Source: Caballeronia terrestris
GTDB lineage: Bacteria; Pseudomonadota; Gammaproteobacteria; Burkholderiales; Burkholderiaceae
NCBI RefSeq assembly: GCF_001544515.1
Contig: NZ_FCOL02000011.1
Span: 1-64,000, forward strand
Reading direction: 5' to 3'
DNA: 64,000 bases
The translations under genes were made by a program, and so were the position numbers. Of this stretch, positions 36,442-46,112 are shown piece after piece. The notes under the pieces were generated by a model. The model was not told the origin of the DNA, made no database searches, and saw only the letters and a program-made list of their open reading frames with translations. Positions within the stretch are counted from its first letter, which is position 1. Each line of letters begins with the position of its first letter.

Positions 36442-37424
36442 ATCTTTCGGACCAGAGCGGCGTCGCGCACGCGCGGCGCTCGGTCGTCGCGCTCGCGCGG
36501 TCACTCGAACTTACCGAACGTGTCCAGGCCGACGCGTCACTTGTCGTGAGCGAAGCGGCCACTAACATCCTCAAGTATGCGAGAAGCGGCACGATCCACA
36601 TCGCGCCTTATGCGGATTGCACGGGCAGCGGGCTGGAGATCGTGGCAGTGGACCGGGGGCCGGGCATCGTCAATGTCGAGGCTGCGCGCACGGATGGTTT
36701 TTCCACTGGTGGCAGTCTCGGTGCGGGACTCGGCACCATCGAGCGGCAGTCTGCGCTCTTCGATTTCTATTCGATCGCGGGCGGTGGCACCGTGCTGCTC
36801 GCGCGCATCGGGAGCAAGGGCGCAAGCGCCGCGAAGCCGTGCGCATGGACCATCGGTGCGAAATCGACGCCGAAGCTCGGCCAGCAGATTTGCGGCGACG
36901 CCTGGAGCGCGCTCGAAGACGACGGCATCCTGTGGCTCACGCTGCTCGACGGGCTCGGCCACGGACCGCTCGCGAGCGAGGCATCGCGCCGCGCGGTGGA
37001 CGTGTTCCGCCAGCGCAATCGCGACGACACGCCCGCCGACGTCCTGCGCGCGGCGCACGAAGCGATGCGCTCGACACGCGGCGCCGTGATGGCCGCAGCG
37101 AAGTTCGATCCGAAGGCGAAATCGATGAAGTATGCGGGCGTCGGCAACATCGTCGCGATCGTGAACACGGGCGAGGTCAACCAGCATCTCGTCTCGACCG
37201 ATGGCACCGTCGGCTACAACATGCGGCTCGTGCGCGAGAGCACGGTGGACTGGAACGTGCGCAGCGTGTTCATCGCGACGACGGACGGCCTGTCCACGCG
37301 CTGGAACCTGAATCGCCACCCGGACCTGCTGCGACATCATCCGGTCGTCATCGCGCATGTGCTGCACCGCGACTTCGCGCGCGACAACGACGACGCGTCG
37401 ATCGTCGTCGTCAAGGCGGCCTGA
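36426..37424 (+). CDS. RsbW-like ATPase fused to RsbX/SpoIIE-like phosphatase
   Basis: A 332-aa fusion. Residues 1-130 form an anti-sigma-type GHKL ATPase (VVSEAATNILKYA, VDRGPGIVN, SLGAGLGTIERQ). Residues 135-332 form a PP2C-type phosphatase (LLDGLGHGPLASEAS, TTDGL, DDASIVVVK, with the metal-binding Asp residues). In B. subtilis RsbX resets the stressosome by dephosphorylating RsbR and RsbS, so a similar feedback role is inferred. The ATG overlaps the end of rsbT by 16 bases, which suggests coupled translation. Confidence 0.85.
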   Translation: MEATINLSDQSGVAHARRSVVALARSLELTERVQADASLVVSEAATNILKYARSGTIHIAPYADCTGSGLEIVAVDRGPGIVNVEAARTDGFSTGGSLGAGLGTIERQSALFDFYSIAGGGTVLLARIGSKGASAAKPCAWTIGAKSTPKLGQQICGDAWSALEDDGILWLTLLDGLGHGPLASEASRRAVDVFRQRNRDDTPADVLRAAHEAMRSTRGAVMAAAKFDPKAKSMKYAGVGNIVAIVNTGEVNQHLVSTDGTVGYNMRLVRESTVDWNVRSVFIATTDGLSTRWNLNRHPDLLRHHPVVIAHVLHRDFARDNDDASIVVVKAA

Positions 37425-37425
37425 C

Positions 37426-39096
37426 ATGCTGCATCGAATCCTCTCCACGCCGATCGCGAGCAACCTGAGTCTTGTCGCAACGCGCGATCGCGCGCGGCAG
37501 ATCGGCGAGCTGTTCGGCCTCGACGATCTGCAACGCACGCGCTTCGTCACGGCAGTCTCCGAAATCGCGCGCAATGCCGTGCAATTCGCGGGTGGCGGCA
37601 CGCTGACGTTCCTCGTCGGCGATTCGGCGGAGCACGCGAATTCGCAGTGCATCGTGGCGCAGATCGCCGACAAGGGGCCGGGTATCGCGAGGCTCGATCA
37701 GATTTTGAGCGGCGTGCATCATGAAGGCACGCCGGGCATGGGCTTGCCCGGCAGCCGCCGCATGGCCGATGCGTTCAACGTCGATACCGAACCGGGCCGC
37801 GGCACGACCGTCACGATTGAGATGCTGCTGCCGCGCGACAAGCCGCGCCTGACGCTCGACAAGCTGAGCGTGCTCGTCGATCAACTGACGCGCCGCAAGG
37901 CGCAGACGCCCGTCGAGGAACTGGAGCAGCAGAATCGCGAAATGCTGCTGACGCTCGGCGAATTGCGGCGCAAGCAGACCGAGCTCGAAGAAGCGGACGT
38001 GCGCAAGAACGAGTTCCTCGCGATGCTCGCGCACGAGTTGCGCAATCCGCTCGCGGCGATCAGCCTCGCGCTCGAAGTGGCCGGACGCGGTAAACCGGCA
38101 ACGGGCGAACAGGCCGATACGTTCGCGCTGATCGGACGGCAGACGGCGCAGTTGTCGCGCATGGTCAACGACCTGCTCGACGTATCGCGGCTCACGCGCG
38201 GCAAGGTCGATCTGCATACGGAAGTCGCGCGCATCGACGATCTCATCACCGGTGCGCTGGAGATGACCGCCGCCGAAGTCACGCGGCGCGCGCACCGGAT
38301 CAGGACGGTTTATCCGCAAGAGGCCGTGCTGGTACGCGGCGACGTCGCGCGGCTTAAGCAGGTGTTCAGCAATATTCTGCACAATGCGGCGCGCTATACG
38401 TCGGAGCCGGATGAGATCGTCGTGAAGGTCGAGGCCTCGGAGCAGGAGGTGGTCATAGAGGTGACGGATCACGGCATTGGCATCGAGCCTGCGATGCTGC
38501 CGCGCGTTTTCGATCTCTTTGCGCAGGCATCGACCGCGATCGGCCGGCAGGATGCGGGGCTCGGCATCGGTCTTACCGTTGTGAAGCGCCTCGTGCAGGA
38601 TCACGGTGGATCGGCGGATGTTCAGAGCTCGGGAGTCGGGCGCGGGACGACGTTTGTGGTCAAACTGCCGCGTGTGTACGAGCCGCTGCCCGACGATGTC
38701 ATCAACATGGTCATGGCGCCGCAGCAGCGCGCGCAACGCATCCTGATCGTCGATGACAACCGCGACGCTGCTGAAGCGCTCGAAGCATTATTGACGATGA
38801 GCGGCCACGAGTGCGAGGTCGCTTACGATGGAGCATCGGCGCTCGATGCGGCGGACGCATTCATGCCGACGGTGGCGGTCATCGATATCGGTTTGCCCGA
38901 CATAACCGGCTTCGAAGTTGCGCGCGGTCTACGCGAGAAGGCGCTCGGGCGCGCGCTCTTTCTCGTGGCGCTGAGCGGCTACACCACGCCCGATTTTCGC
39001 GAAAACGCCGACGACGCGGGCTTCGATCACTACTTCGCGAAGCCCATGCCGATCGACGATCTCTACGCCTGCCTAGCTGCCTTTCCTGCGCACTAG
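37426..39096 (+). CDS. Hybrid histidine kinase with N-terminal RsbT-like ATPase domain
   Basis: A 556-aa protein with four parts: an RsbT-like GHKL domain (1-135; SEIARNAVQ, IADKGPGIARL, GMGLPGSRRMAD), a coiled-coil linker (about 160-195), a histidine kinase (H203 in LAHELRNPLAAI; N box near 315-320; GIGIEP; GLGIGLTVVK) and a C-terminal receiver (438-556; D487 in VIDIGLPDI). There are no membrane segments. It starts 1 base after the preceding stop. The layout suggests it joins stressosome output to phosphorelay signalling. Its stop is one base from the stop of the opposing DUF883 gene. Confidence 0.88.
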   Translation: MLHRILSTPIASNLSLVATRDRARQIGELFGLDDLQRTRFVTAVSEIARNAVQFAGGGTLTFLVGDSAEHANSQCIVAQIADKGPGIARLDQILSGVHHEGTPGMGLPGSRRMADAFNVDTEPGRGTTVTIEMLLPRDKPRLTLDKLSVLVDQLTRRKAQTPVEELEQQNREMLLTLGELRRKQTELEEADVRKNEFLAMLAHELRNPLAAISLALEVAGRGKPATGEQADTFALIGRQTAQLSRMVNDLLDVSRLTRGKVDLHTEVARIDDLITGALEMTAAEVTRRAHRIRTVYPQEAVLVRGDVARLKQVFSNILHNAARYTSEPDEIVVKVEASEQEVVIEVTDHGIGIEPAMLPRVFDLFAQASTAIGRQDAGLGIGLTVVKRLVQDHGGSADVQSSGVGRGTTFVVKLPRVYEPLPDDVINMVMAPQQRAQRILIVDDNRDAAEALEALLTMSGHECEVAYDGASALDAADAFMPTVAVIDIGLPDITGFEVARGLREKALGRALFLVALSGYTTPDFRENADDAGFDHYFAKPMPIDDLYACLAAFPAH

Positions 39097-39097
39097 C

Positions 39098-39406
39098 TTA
39101 ACGCGCTGCAAGCATCCCGATCACGAGTCCGGCGAGCGCCGCCATCGTGATCGCTTTCCATGGGTTGTCGTGCACGAAGTCGTCGGTGGTATCGGCGGCC
39201 ATGCGGTATTTGAGCTTCAGGTTGTCCTGCGCCTCCGAGAGTTTTCCCTGCACCAGCCGCAACTTGCGTGCGGCTTCGAACTTCGTGGCGGCTGCGGCGG
39301 ACGAGCCGTCCGTATCGTCCGAAGGACGCGACGTCGCGCGGATCGAAGGCTTCACGCCTTGCGCTGAAGTACCACCATTGGATGAATTTGAGGTGTCGTC
39401 ACTCAT
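39098..39406 (-). CDS. DUF883/ElaB-like membrane-anchored protein
   Basis: A 102-aa protein of the ElaB/YqjD type: a disordered polar N-terminus, a helical region (about 40-75) and a C-terminal membrane segment (ITMAALAGLVIGMLAAR) preceded by the family FVHDNPWKA motif. E. coli relatives are tail-anchored proteins linked to stationary phase and ribosomes; the role here is unknown. AAGGAG lies well placed before the ATG. It converges on the hybrid kinase gene with one base between stop codons. Confidence 0.88.
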   Translation of the reverse strand: MSDDTSNSSNGGTSAQGVKPSIRATSRPSDDTDGSSAAAATKFEAARKLRLVQGKLSEAQDNLKLKYRMAADTTDDFVHDNPWKAITMAALAGLVIGMLAAR

Positions 39407-39482
39407 TGCTTGCTCCTTGTTTGTGTGGGGCCGGAATATGCTCAAAGTCGATGGTGGGTCGCAATAACCGTGCCGCGCGTGC

Positions 39483-41552
39483 TCATGACGCTTCGCCGTC
39501 GGCCGACTCCGGGATGCGCTCGACGTCCTGCTTCCAGACCGTGGCCTCCGAATCGCTCGGTGCGCGCCAGTCGCCGCGCGGCGAGAGCGATCCGCCCGAG
39601 CCAACCTTCGGCGCGTTCGGAATGCAGGACCGTTTAAACTGGCTCGTCCTGAAGAAGCGATCGACGAAGATCGAGAGATTGCGCTTGATGTCCGCGAGCG
39701 CGTACTGGTTGCGCATGACGTGGGCCTCTTCGGGCCACGCGCCTTGCTCCTTGTCCTTCCACGCCGAATGCGCGAGGAACGCGACCTTCGACGGCGTGAA
39801 GCCGAACCGCAGAATGTAGTAGAGGCTGAAGTCCTGCAATTCATACGGCCCGATCACGCTCTCGGTCTTCTGTTCGAGCACGCCGCTCGACTTGCCCGGC
39901 ACGAGTTCGGGACTGATGTCGGTATCGAGGACTTGCTCGAGCACCTCCGTTCCTGAAGTGCCGATCTGTCCCGACTCCGCGACCCAGCGCACGAGATGCG
40001 TGATCAGCGTCTTCGGCACGCTCGCGTTCACACTGTAATGCGACATGTGATCGCCGACGCCGTAGGTGCACCAGCCGAGCGCGAGTTCGCTCAGGTCGCC
40101 GGTGCCGATCACGATCGCGTTGTTGAAGTTCGCGAGACGAAAGAGGTGATTGGTGCGTTCCCCCGCCTGTACGTTTTCGAACGTGATGTCGTACTGCTCC
40201 GTGCCTTCGCCGTACGGATGCCCCAGGTCCTTCAGCATCTGCAGGCAACTGGGGCGAATGTCGATCTCCTCGGCCGAGCAGCCGACCACCTTCATCAGAT
40301 CCTTCGCCTGCTGCAGCGTGCGGTGGCTCGTCGCGAAACCCGGCATCGTATAGCCGAGAATGTTCGAGCGCGGCAGGCCGAGGCGGTCCATCGCCTTTGC
40401 GCAGACAAGCAGTGCATGCGTCGAATCGAGGCCGCCCGAAACGCCGATCACAACCTTCGATATCTTCGATGCCCCGAGCCGCTGGATCAGCGCCTGCACT
40501 TGAATGTTGTAAACCTCGCTGCATCGTTCGTCGCGGCGGCGCGAATCGGCGGGAACGTACGGGAAGCGCTCGACCGCGCGTTCGAGCGGCAGATGCTCAT
40601 CCTCGGGGATCGTGAACGGCACCTGCACCACGCTGAATTTCGCGACCTCATCGCGATGCCGGTGCGCGGTCTGGCCGAACGTCGTCTGTTTCATGCGTTC
40701 GCGCGAGAGGCGTTCTAGATCGATGTCTGCACATAACACGTGCGACTCGTTCAGGAAGCGGTCGGACTCCGCCAGCAGCGAGCCGTTTTCGTAGATCAGC
40801 GCCTGGCCGTCCCACGCGAGATCGGTGGTGGACTCGCCGCGGCCGGCGGACGTGTACAGGTATGCCGCGAGGCAGCGCGCGGATTGCTGCCCGACGAGCT
40901 GATGCCGATACCCCGACTTGCCCACGACGATATTCGACGCCGACAGGTTGACGAGCACCGTCGCGCCCGCGAGCGCGGCGAACGACGAGGGCGGGATCGG
41001 CACCCATACGTCCTCGCAAATCTCGACGTGAAAGCGAAAGAACGGGATGCCGGGAACGTCGAAGAGAAGATGCGCGCCGAACGGCACTTGCTGGCCACAG
41101 ACATCGACCTGCGTGACCGATGCGCTATCGGCCGGATTGAACTGACGCGCCTCGTAGAACTCGCCGTAGTTCGGCAGATAGCTCTTGGGCACGATGCCGA
41201 GGATGCGTCCGCCTGACACGATCGCTGCGCAGTTGAAGAGCTTGTGCTCGACGCGGAGCGGCAGCCCGACGATCAGTACGAGCGGCAAGCGCTCCGATGC
41301 CGCTGCGACTTGAGCAAGCGCTTCTTCGCATGCGTCGAGCAGGGCGCGTTGATGGAAGAGGTCGTCGCAGGTGTAGGCGGAGAGGCCCAGCTCGGGGAAC
41401 GCGACGAGCGCGGCGCGGCGCGCGGCGGCTTGTTTCGCGACCTCGATCGTCTGCGCTGCGTTGAACGCGGGATCGGCGACGCGGCAGTTCGGCACCGCGA
41501 CGGCGACCCGCGCGAAATCGTGGCTGTAGAGGTTGAAGAAAGACTTGGCCAT
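39483..41552 (-). CDS. nadE: Glutamine-dependent NAD(+) synthetase
   Basis: A 689-aa two-domain enzyme that makes NAD from deamido-NAD with glutamine as nitrogen donor. Residues 1-300 are a nitrilase-type glutaminase (E in [11 protein letters not shown] in [10 protein letters not shown] in HVEICEDVW). Residues 360-660 are the ATP-pyrophosphatase synthetase, with the SGGLDST P-loop. ATG 41552 ([19 protein letters not shown]) matches the family N-terminus; a frame extension to 41633 is rejected. The 251 bases between this gene and the upstream LysR gene hold no gene I can support. Confidence 0.94.
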   Translation of the reverse strand: MAKSFFNLYSHDFARVAVAVPNCRVADPAFNAAQTIEVAKQAAARRAALVAFPELGLSAYTCDDLFHQRALLDACEEALAQVAAASERLPLVLIVGLPLRVEHKLFNCAAIVSGGRILGIVPKSYLPNYGEFYEARQFNPADSASVTQVDVCGQQVPFGAHLLFDVPGIPFFRFHVEICEDVWVPIPPSSFAALAGATVLVNLSASNIVVGKSGYRHQLVGQQSARCLAAYLYTSAGRGESTTDLAWDGQALIYENGSLLAESDRFLNESHVLCADIDLERLSRERMKQTTFGQTAHRHRDEVAKFSVVQVPFTIPEDEHLPLERAVERFPYVPADSRRRDERCSEVYNIQVQALIQRLGASKISKVVIGVSGGLDSTHALLVCAKAMDRLGLPRSNILGYTMPGFATSHRTLQQAKDLMKVVGCSAEEIDIRPSCLQMLKDLGHPYGEGTEQYDITFENVQAGERTNHLFRLANFNNAIVIGTGDLSELALGWCTYGVGDHMSHYSVNASVPKTLITHLVRWVAESGQIGTSGTEVLEQVLDTDISPELVPGKSSGVLEQKTESVIGPYELQDFSLYYILRFGFTPSKVAFLAHSAWKDKEQGAWPEEAHVMRNQYALADIKRNLSIFVDRFFRTSQFKRSCIPNAPKVGSGGSLSPRGDWRAPSDSEATVWKQDVERIPESADGEAS

Positions 41553-41803
41553 TCTGAACAATCCCTCGGTACGGGTGACGCAGCGTTGGTAGACGCTTGC
41601 GCTGATCTGGAGGGATTTTAGCAGCGGGCGCATGGGCGCGATGCCCGCGCTTTCTGTGCGCGGGCGCGCGATGCGAGATTAGCGGTCGGCGCTGAAGCCA
41701 AGCAGCGCGACGGTCGCTGGGTGATGAGCAAGCTCGCCATGAGCCGCTCGATGCCGATAAGCATCGGCGCGACCGCGCCTCAACTGACGACGCCTGAACG
41801 CGC

Positions 41804-43051
41804 TCAATGCATCGCGACGAGCGTCGTGCGCGCGACCTTGTCGACGGTGAGACGTATCGCGTCGATCAGCGCGCGCGCCGCCGGCGACGGCGTGCCGCCC
41901 GCGCGCACGATCAGGCCGATATCGCGTTGAGTATTCTGCATTTCGATGTCGAGCACCGCGAGCTGTCCCGACTCGCACTCATAGAAGAGTTGCTGCGCGG
42001 AGAGCGCCGCGAGCATGTCGGTCTGCATCAGCACGCCACGGATGACAGCGAGATCGGCGGTTTCCACGGTCGGCATCGGCGGCTTCAGGCGTGCCCGCCG
42101 GAAAAGCGCTTCGAACATGCCGCGCGCGGGAGCGTGGCTGCGCGGCAGAATCCATTGAGCAGACGATAGCTGCTTCAGCGACAGCCCGCTCGTGCCCACG
42201 AGCGGATGATCGCGACGCGCCAGTACGACCAGGTCCTCCGACATGAGCCGCTCGTTGGCGAGGCCGCTTGCGGCATCGTTTGCGCGCAGGGCGCCGAGCA
42301 CGAAATCGATATCGCCGGAACGCAGGCCCGCGACGAGCAAGTCGTATGCGCTTTCATCGGTCACGACGCGCACGCCCGGATACTTCGCCGCCACGCGCGC
42401 AATCGCTTCCGGCAGGATCCGAGTGCGGCCGAGTGGCAGCGCGCCGACGGTCACGTAGCCCTGGATGCTGCCGTGCAACGCGGCGATGTCGTCGGGAATA
42501 TGGCGCAGTTCGTTCAACGCGCGGCGCACGTGCAGCACGAACGTCTCGCCCTCGCTCGTCAGCAGCAGCCCGCGCGGACTACGATAGAAAAGTTGCATCC
42601 CGGCGCCGCTCTCCATGATCCGAATCGCGCTGCTCACCGCCGGCTGGCTGATGCCGAGCGTCTGCGCGGCGCTCGGCATGTGCCGGTGCCGTGCAAGCGT
42701 CGAGAACAATTGCAATCGACGGGTGTTGAGCAAGTAGGCGGGCAACGCGTTATCCGTCACCGAACGCCTCCGCGATTGACGCGCGGCGCACCATTTGGCG
42801 AGCTCTTCCAGCTCGGCGAAGATTCGTTCGCAACGCTGCAGCACCGCGCGGCCGGCGGGCGTCGGCAACATGCCCGATGGACGGCGCTCGAAAAGAGGCT
42901 CACCGACCGCCGTTTCCAGTTCCTGCAGCGAACGCGTGACGGCGGATTGCGCCCTGAACAATGCCGCCGCCGCGCGCGTTGCGCTGCCGGTCTGGCCGAC
43001 CAGCCGAAAGGCGCGCAAGTAAGCGAGGTTGAGCAGTTCAGGGTTGTCCAT
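41804..43051 (-). CDS. LysR-family regulator with two tandem DNA-binding domains
   Basis: A 415-aa regulator with two LysR-type winged helix-turn-helix domains in series: residues 8-68 (ATRAAAALFRAQSAVTRSLQ) and 110-170 (MPSAAQTLGISQPAVSSAIR). A substrate-binding domain follows from about 195 to 405. Ordinary LysR proteins are about 300 aa with one HTH. ATG 43051 follows an AAGG-like site; a longer frame to 43225 is rejected. It is divergent from the FtsH-like gene across a 496-base gap, so it may control that gene; no ligand can be assigned. Confidence 0.88.
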   Translation of the reverse strand: MDNPELLNLAYLRAFRLVGQTGSATRAAAALFRAQSAVTRSLQELETAVGEPLFERRPSGMLPTPAGRAVLQRCERIFAELEELAKWCAARQSRRRSVTDNALPAYLLNTRRLQLFSTLARHRHMPSAAQTLGISQPAVSSAIRIMESGAGMQLFYRSPRGLLLTSEGETFVLHVRRALNELRHIPDDIAALHGSIQGYVTVGALPLGRTRILPEAIARVAAKYPGVRVVTDESAYDLLVAGLRSGDIDFVLGALRANDAASGLANERLMSEDLVVLARRDHPLVGTSGLSLKQLSSAQWILPRSHAPARGMFEALFRRARLKPPMPTVETADLAVIRGVLMQTDMLAALSAQQLFYECESGQLAVLDIEMQNTQRDIGLIVRAGGTPSPAARALIDAIRLTVDKVARTTLVAMH

Positions 43052-43324
43052 TGCGTGCCTTGATACCTGGAATTTGCGATCGAGTATAGCGGGGCGGATG
43101 GCCCTGCAACAGAGCGCACGCAGCCATCTATTTGGTTTATCGCGTTGCATGAGAAACACGCGTGCAGCATGCGCGCGGGCAATGGCAGCTCTTTCGATTT
43201 TTAAAGCACGCCCGATTGGTTTCATGCGTCGTTCGACAGGCGCATTATTCTTCAGCGCACTGGATTAACTCGGGCACCAATCAAAAGCCTTGAATTAACC
43301 CTTAATAAGGGCCTTTTCCCCAAT

Positions 43325-43352
43325 TTGTAAACAAAACACTCGCGGGCATAAT
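43325..43352 (+). promoter_or_regulatory. Candidate promoter of the FtsH-like/Fae operon
   Basis: TTGTAA (43325-43330), 16 bases, CATAAT (43347-43352), about 195 bases before the FtsH-like start. It sits in the AT-richer middle of the 496-base gap between the two divergent genes (43052-43547). An imperfect dyad CCCTT-AAT-AAGGG lies just upstream at 43300-43312. I see no gene in this gap. Confidence 0.4.
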
Positions 43353-43547
43353 GCGTTAAATTCAGTAATCGGTAAGCGGGCAATGGAGTTCATGTCGTTT
43401 TTACCGAATTGAATTGGGCATTACGGCTGAGTCTCGCGCGCATGACATTAATGTTTCGATGCCGCGCTGCGATCGGTGCGTCCCCCTCACTCGAACACGC
43501 TGATCCAGCGTCCGGGCCCATGATGTGGCCCGCTTTAGGTATGGAAT

Positions 43548-45458
43548 ATGAAACCGGCTAAAAATTCCTTGTGGTCTCGATCTGCGCGGTATATCAAACT
43601 CGGCCTGGCAACCGCTGCCATCGCCGGACTCGTGAGTGTTCTGCTCTTGCGTCACGAGCAAAAGACCGGACTGACGCCCGCACTAAACGGCGTCGCGAGC
43701 CAGATGCGCGATGACACCGCCGCGTGGACCCGCGAAGAGCGCGACGCCTCAGAGATGCTGCGCGATATTCGCGCGCACGACGTGACGGCGATCGGCGTTA
43801 GCCCGAGCGCGATTCTCGTGTCGACGAAGAAAGGCGCGAAGTACTTCGTCACCGACCACAACTCGTCGTTTTCGAATGCGCTCCTGCTGAGCGAAATGAA
43901 GACCGACGCGCAATCGCCGTATCAGCTCGTCTGGCTGCCAGATGCGAACATCCGTTCGGATTCGGCGCGTCTGATGGATGCGTTCGACAAAACGCGCGAC
44001 GCCCTTAGCCTTCTGCTGCCGCTGTTGCTGATCGGAGGAATGGTCTGGTTCATGCGCCGTGAAATGACGGGCGGCGCGCAGCTGCTCGGCAGGGCGCCCG
44101 AACTCACGTTCGACGACGTGATCGGCGCAGGCGAAGCGAAGGCCGCGCTTTCGGACATCCAGGCGTACCTCACCGACCCGAAGCAATTCAGCGGCATGGG
44201 CCTGCGCGCGCCGTGCGGCATCTTGATGGTCGGCGGCCCGGGCGTCGGCAAGACACGTCTCGCGCAGGCGCTCGCGGGCGAGTGCGGCGCGAACTTCATC
44301 TCGATCACCGGAAGCTACTTCAGCGCGAAGTATTACGGCGTCGGCATCCAGAAGGTCAAGCATCTGTTCGAAATGGCGCGCAAGAACGCGCCGACCGTCA
44401 TCTTCATCGATGAAGCCGACGGCCTCGCGAAGCGCACCGACACAGGCGGCGGTCCCGCGGAATCGGAGAGCAACCGGATCATCAACCAGTTGCTCGCGGA
44501 GATGGACGGCTTCGAATCGAACGAGGGCGTGATCATCGTCGCCGCGACGAATCACCCGGACAATCTCGACGAAGCGCTGCGTCGTCCGGGCCGCTTCGAT
44601 CGCACGGTGCAGGTTCGCCTGCCCGACCTCGAAGACCGCGCGGAGATCTTCCGCTTCTATGCGGACAGGCTCACGACGAAATCCGACGACATCGATTTCC
44701 GGCAACTCGCGCGCCTCTCGACGGGACTTTCGCCCGCCACGCTCGCGATGGTCGTCAATCAGGCGGGGCTCGTTGCGCGCAAGGCGGGCGAGAGCGTGGT
44801 CGAGTCGAAGCACTTCGTCGAAGCGATCAAGATCGCGCGCATCGGTGATGTGAGCGGCGCGGAGCGTGCGCTCAACGAAGAGGAACGCAAGCGCATCGCG
44901 GTTCATGAAGCGGGCCACGGACTCGTCGCCGCTTTGCTCGGCACGGGCGTGCTGGAAGAAGTGACGATCCTGCCGCGCGGCGGCGCATTGGGCGTCGCGC
45001 TCATCACGAAGATGCAGGACAAGCACCTGTATCGCGAGACCGAAATGCGCAACGAGATTCAGGTGCTGCTCGGCGGACGGAACGCGGAATTGCTGACGTT
45101 CTCGGAAGCATCGAGCGGCGCCGCGCAGGACTTGCAGGAAGCATCGCGAATCGGCCTCGACATGGTGTCGAAGTTCGGCTTCAATGCGGACGGCAATCTC
45201 TTCAGCCTCGCCGCGTTGCCGCAGCAGTACGCGGGCTTGCAGATGAAGGCGTCGATCGAGCACGCGAACATTCTGCTCAAGGAACTGAACGAAGCCTGTT
45301 ACACACTGTTGCGCGACAACGAGCCAGTGTTGCAGGCGATCGCCGGGGAACTGCTCGAATCGGAGACGGTGCCGGGCTCGACCGTGTATCGGCTGATCGA
45401 GGAGCACCGGGCGCGCAAGGACGGTTTGCATCTTGCCGAGGAGAGAGAAGCCGCTTGA
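43548..45458 (+). CDS. Divergent FtsH-like membrane AAA+ zinc protease
   Basis: A 636-aa FtsH relative. Two membrane segments (about 17-34 and 152-169) flank a periplasmic stretch, followed by the AAA+ domain: Walker A GGPGVGKT (229-236), Walker B FIDEAD, second region of homology TNHPDNLDEALRRPGRFDR. The M41 protease domain has HEAGH (453-457) and D528 (SGAAQDL) as the third zinc ligand, so it should be active. The pore loop reads YYG (262-264) where FtsH normally has a Phe-Val-Gly type motif. It is probably a second FtsH rather than the housekeeping one. The fae-like gene starts 60 bases downstream. Confidence 0.87.
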   Translation: MKPAKNSLWSRSARYIKLGLATAAIAGLVSVLLLRHEQKTGLTPALNGVASQMRDDTAAWTREERDASEMLRDIRAHDVTAIGVSPSAILVSTKKGAKYFVTDHNSSFSNALLLSEMKTDAQSPYQLVWLPDANIRSDSARLMDAFDKTRDALSLLLPLLLIGGMVWFMRREMTGGAQLLGRAPELTFDDVIGAGEAKAALSDIQAYLTDPKQFSGMGLRAPCGILMVGGPGVGKTRLAQALAGECGANFISITGSYFSAKYYGVGIQKVKHLFEMARKNAPTVIFIDEADGLAKRTDTGGGPAESESNRIINQLLAEMDGFESNEGVIIVAATNHPDNLDEALRRPGRFDRTVQVRLPDLEDRAEIFRFYADRLTTKSDDIDFRQLARLSTGLSPATLAMVVNQAGLVARKAGESVVESKHFVEAIKIARIGDVSGAERALNEEERKRIAVHEAGHGLVAALLGTGVLEEVTILPRGGALGVALITKMQDKHLYRETEMRNEIQVLLGGRNAELLTFSEASSGAAQDLQEASRIGLDMVSKFGFNADGNLFSLAALPQQYAGLQMKASIEHANILLKELNEACYTLLRDNEPVLQAIAGELLESETVPGSTVYRLIEEHRARKDGLHLAEEREAA

Positions 45459-45518
45459 TTGGCATCGTCCTTGCGTCCGTCAGTCTGTTCGGTGCAACTC
45501 TTCTAAGGAGTTTGATCC

Positions 45519-46052
45519 ATGAGTATCGACCTGACGTTCCGCGCAGGCGAAGCAACCGTCATGGCGGCCGAAGGCCAGGCGACCGACGCGATGCCCGAGA
45601 TCCTGATCGGGCGCGTCGACGGCCCGGTCGGTCATGCGTTCGCGAACATGATGGCGCAAAGCAAGGGCCACACGGCGATGTTCGCGATCCGCGCCTGCAA
45701 CCAGATGGTGCGGCCCGCCACGATGATCGTCCCGAAGGTCACGCTGAAGGACATGGCGACCATCGACCTGTTCGGCGGCGTCGTGCAATCCGCGACGGCC
45801 GATGCGATCGTCGATTGCCTGATCGAAGGCATCTTGCCGAAAGATCAGGCGAACGATCTGTGCATCATCAGTCTCGTCTGGATCGATCCGCGTTGCGTGA
45901 GCGATCCGAACCTCGACAAGAAGGACATGTACCGCACGAACTACGAAGCGACGAAGCTCGCGATCCAGCGTGCGATGAACAACGAGCCGAGCGTGGAGAC
46001 GCTGATCGCGAATCGCCACACCATCAAGCACGATATGGACGACTGGAGCTGA
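45519..46052 (+). CDS. Formaldehyde-activating enzyme (Fae) paralogue lacking the family histidine
   Basis: A 177-aa protein of the Fae family. True Fae joins formaldehyde to tetrahydromethanopterin in methylotrophs. Shared features are AGEATV, DGPVGHAFAN, the metal-site-like MIVPKVTLKD stretch, GILPKDQANDL and the C-terminal NYEATKLAIQRAMNNEPS. The His held catalytic in Fae (His17; AHIDLIIG in Methylobacterium) is replaced by M25 (AMPEILIG). So it may not condense formaldehyde, or may use another route. TAAGGAG lies 8 bases before the ATG. No other tetrahydromethanopterin gene is in the window. Pairing with an FtsH-like protease is unusual. Confidence 0.82.
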   Translation: MSIDLTFRAGEATVMAAEGQATDAMPEILIGRVDGPVGHAFANMMAQSKGHTAMFAIRACNQMVRPATMIVPKVTLKDMATIDLFGGVVQSATADAIVDCLIEGILPKDQANDLCIISLVWIDPRCVSDPNLDKKDMYRTNYEATKLAIQRAMNNEPSVETLIANRHTIKHDMDDWS

Positions 46053-46084
46053 ACGTCCGCGTCGGCGATTCACCAAATAGCAAA

Positions 46085-46112
46085 GCCCCGCCCGGCGAAG
46101 CCGGAGCGGGGC
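46085..46112. terminator. Strong GC hairpin after the fae-like gene
   Basis: GCCCCGC (46085-46091) pairs with GCGGGGC (46106-46112). An inner CCGGC/GCCGG stem has a GAA loop and one A bulge. It begins 33 bases after the stop codon. There is no T run on the plus strand, so it may act as a transcript-end stabiliser or attenuator. The rest of the 357-base gap (46053-46409) shows no gene, tRNA or repeat. Confidence 0.6.

Noticed and set aside
39410..39819. Plus-strand frames beside DUF883 and nadE
   Set aside because: They are antisense to the conserved C-terminus of NAD synthetase.
41679..41978. Short frames in the nadE-LysR gap
   Set aside because: They have no recognisable motif or ribosome site, and part of the sequence is the shadow of the LysR gene.
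43300..43312. CCCTT-AAT-AAGGG as a terminator
   Set aside because: The stem is only 5 bases and no gene ends nearby on either strand; it was kept only as a note with the promoter candidate.
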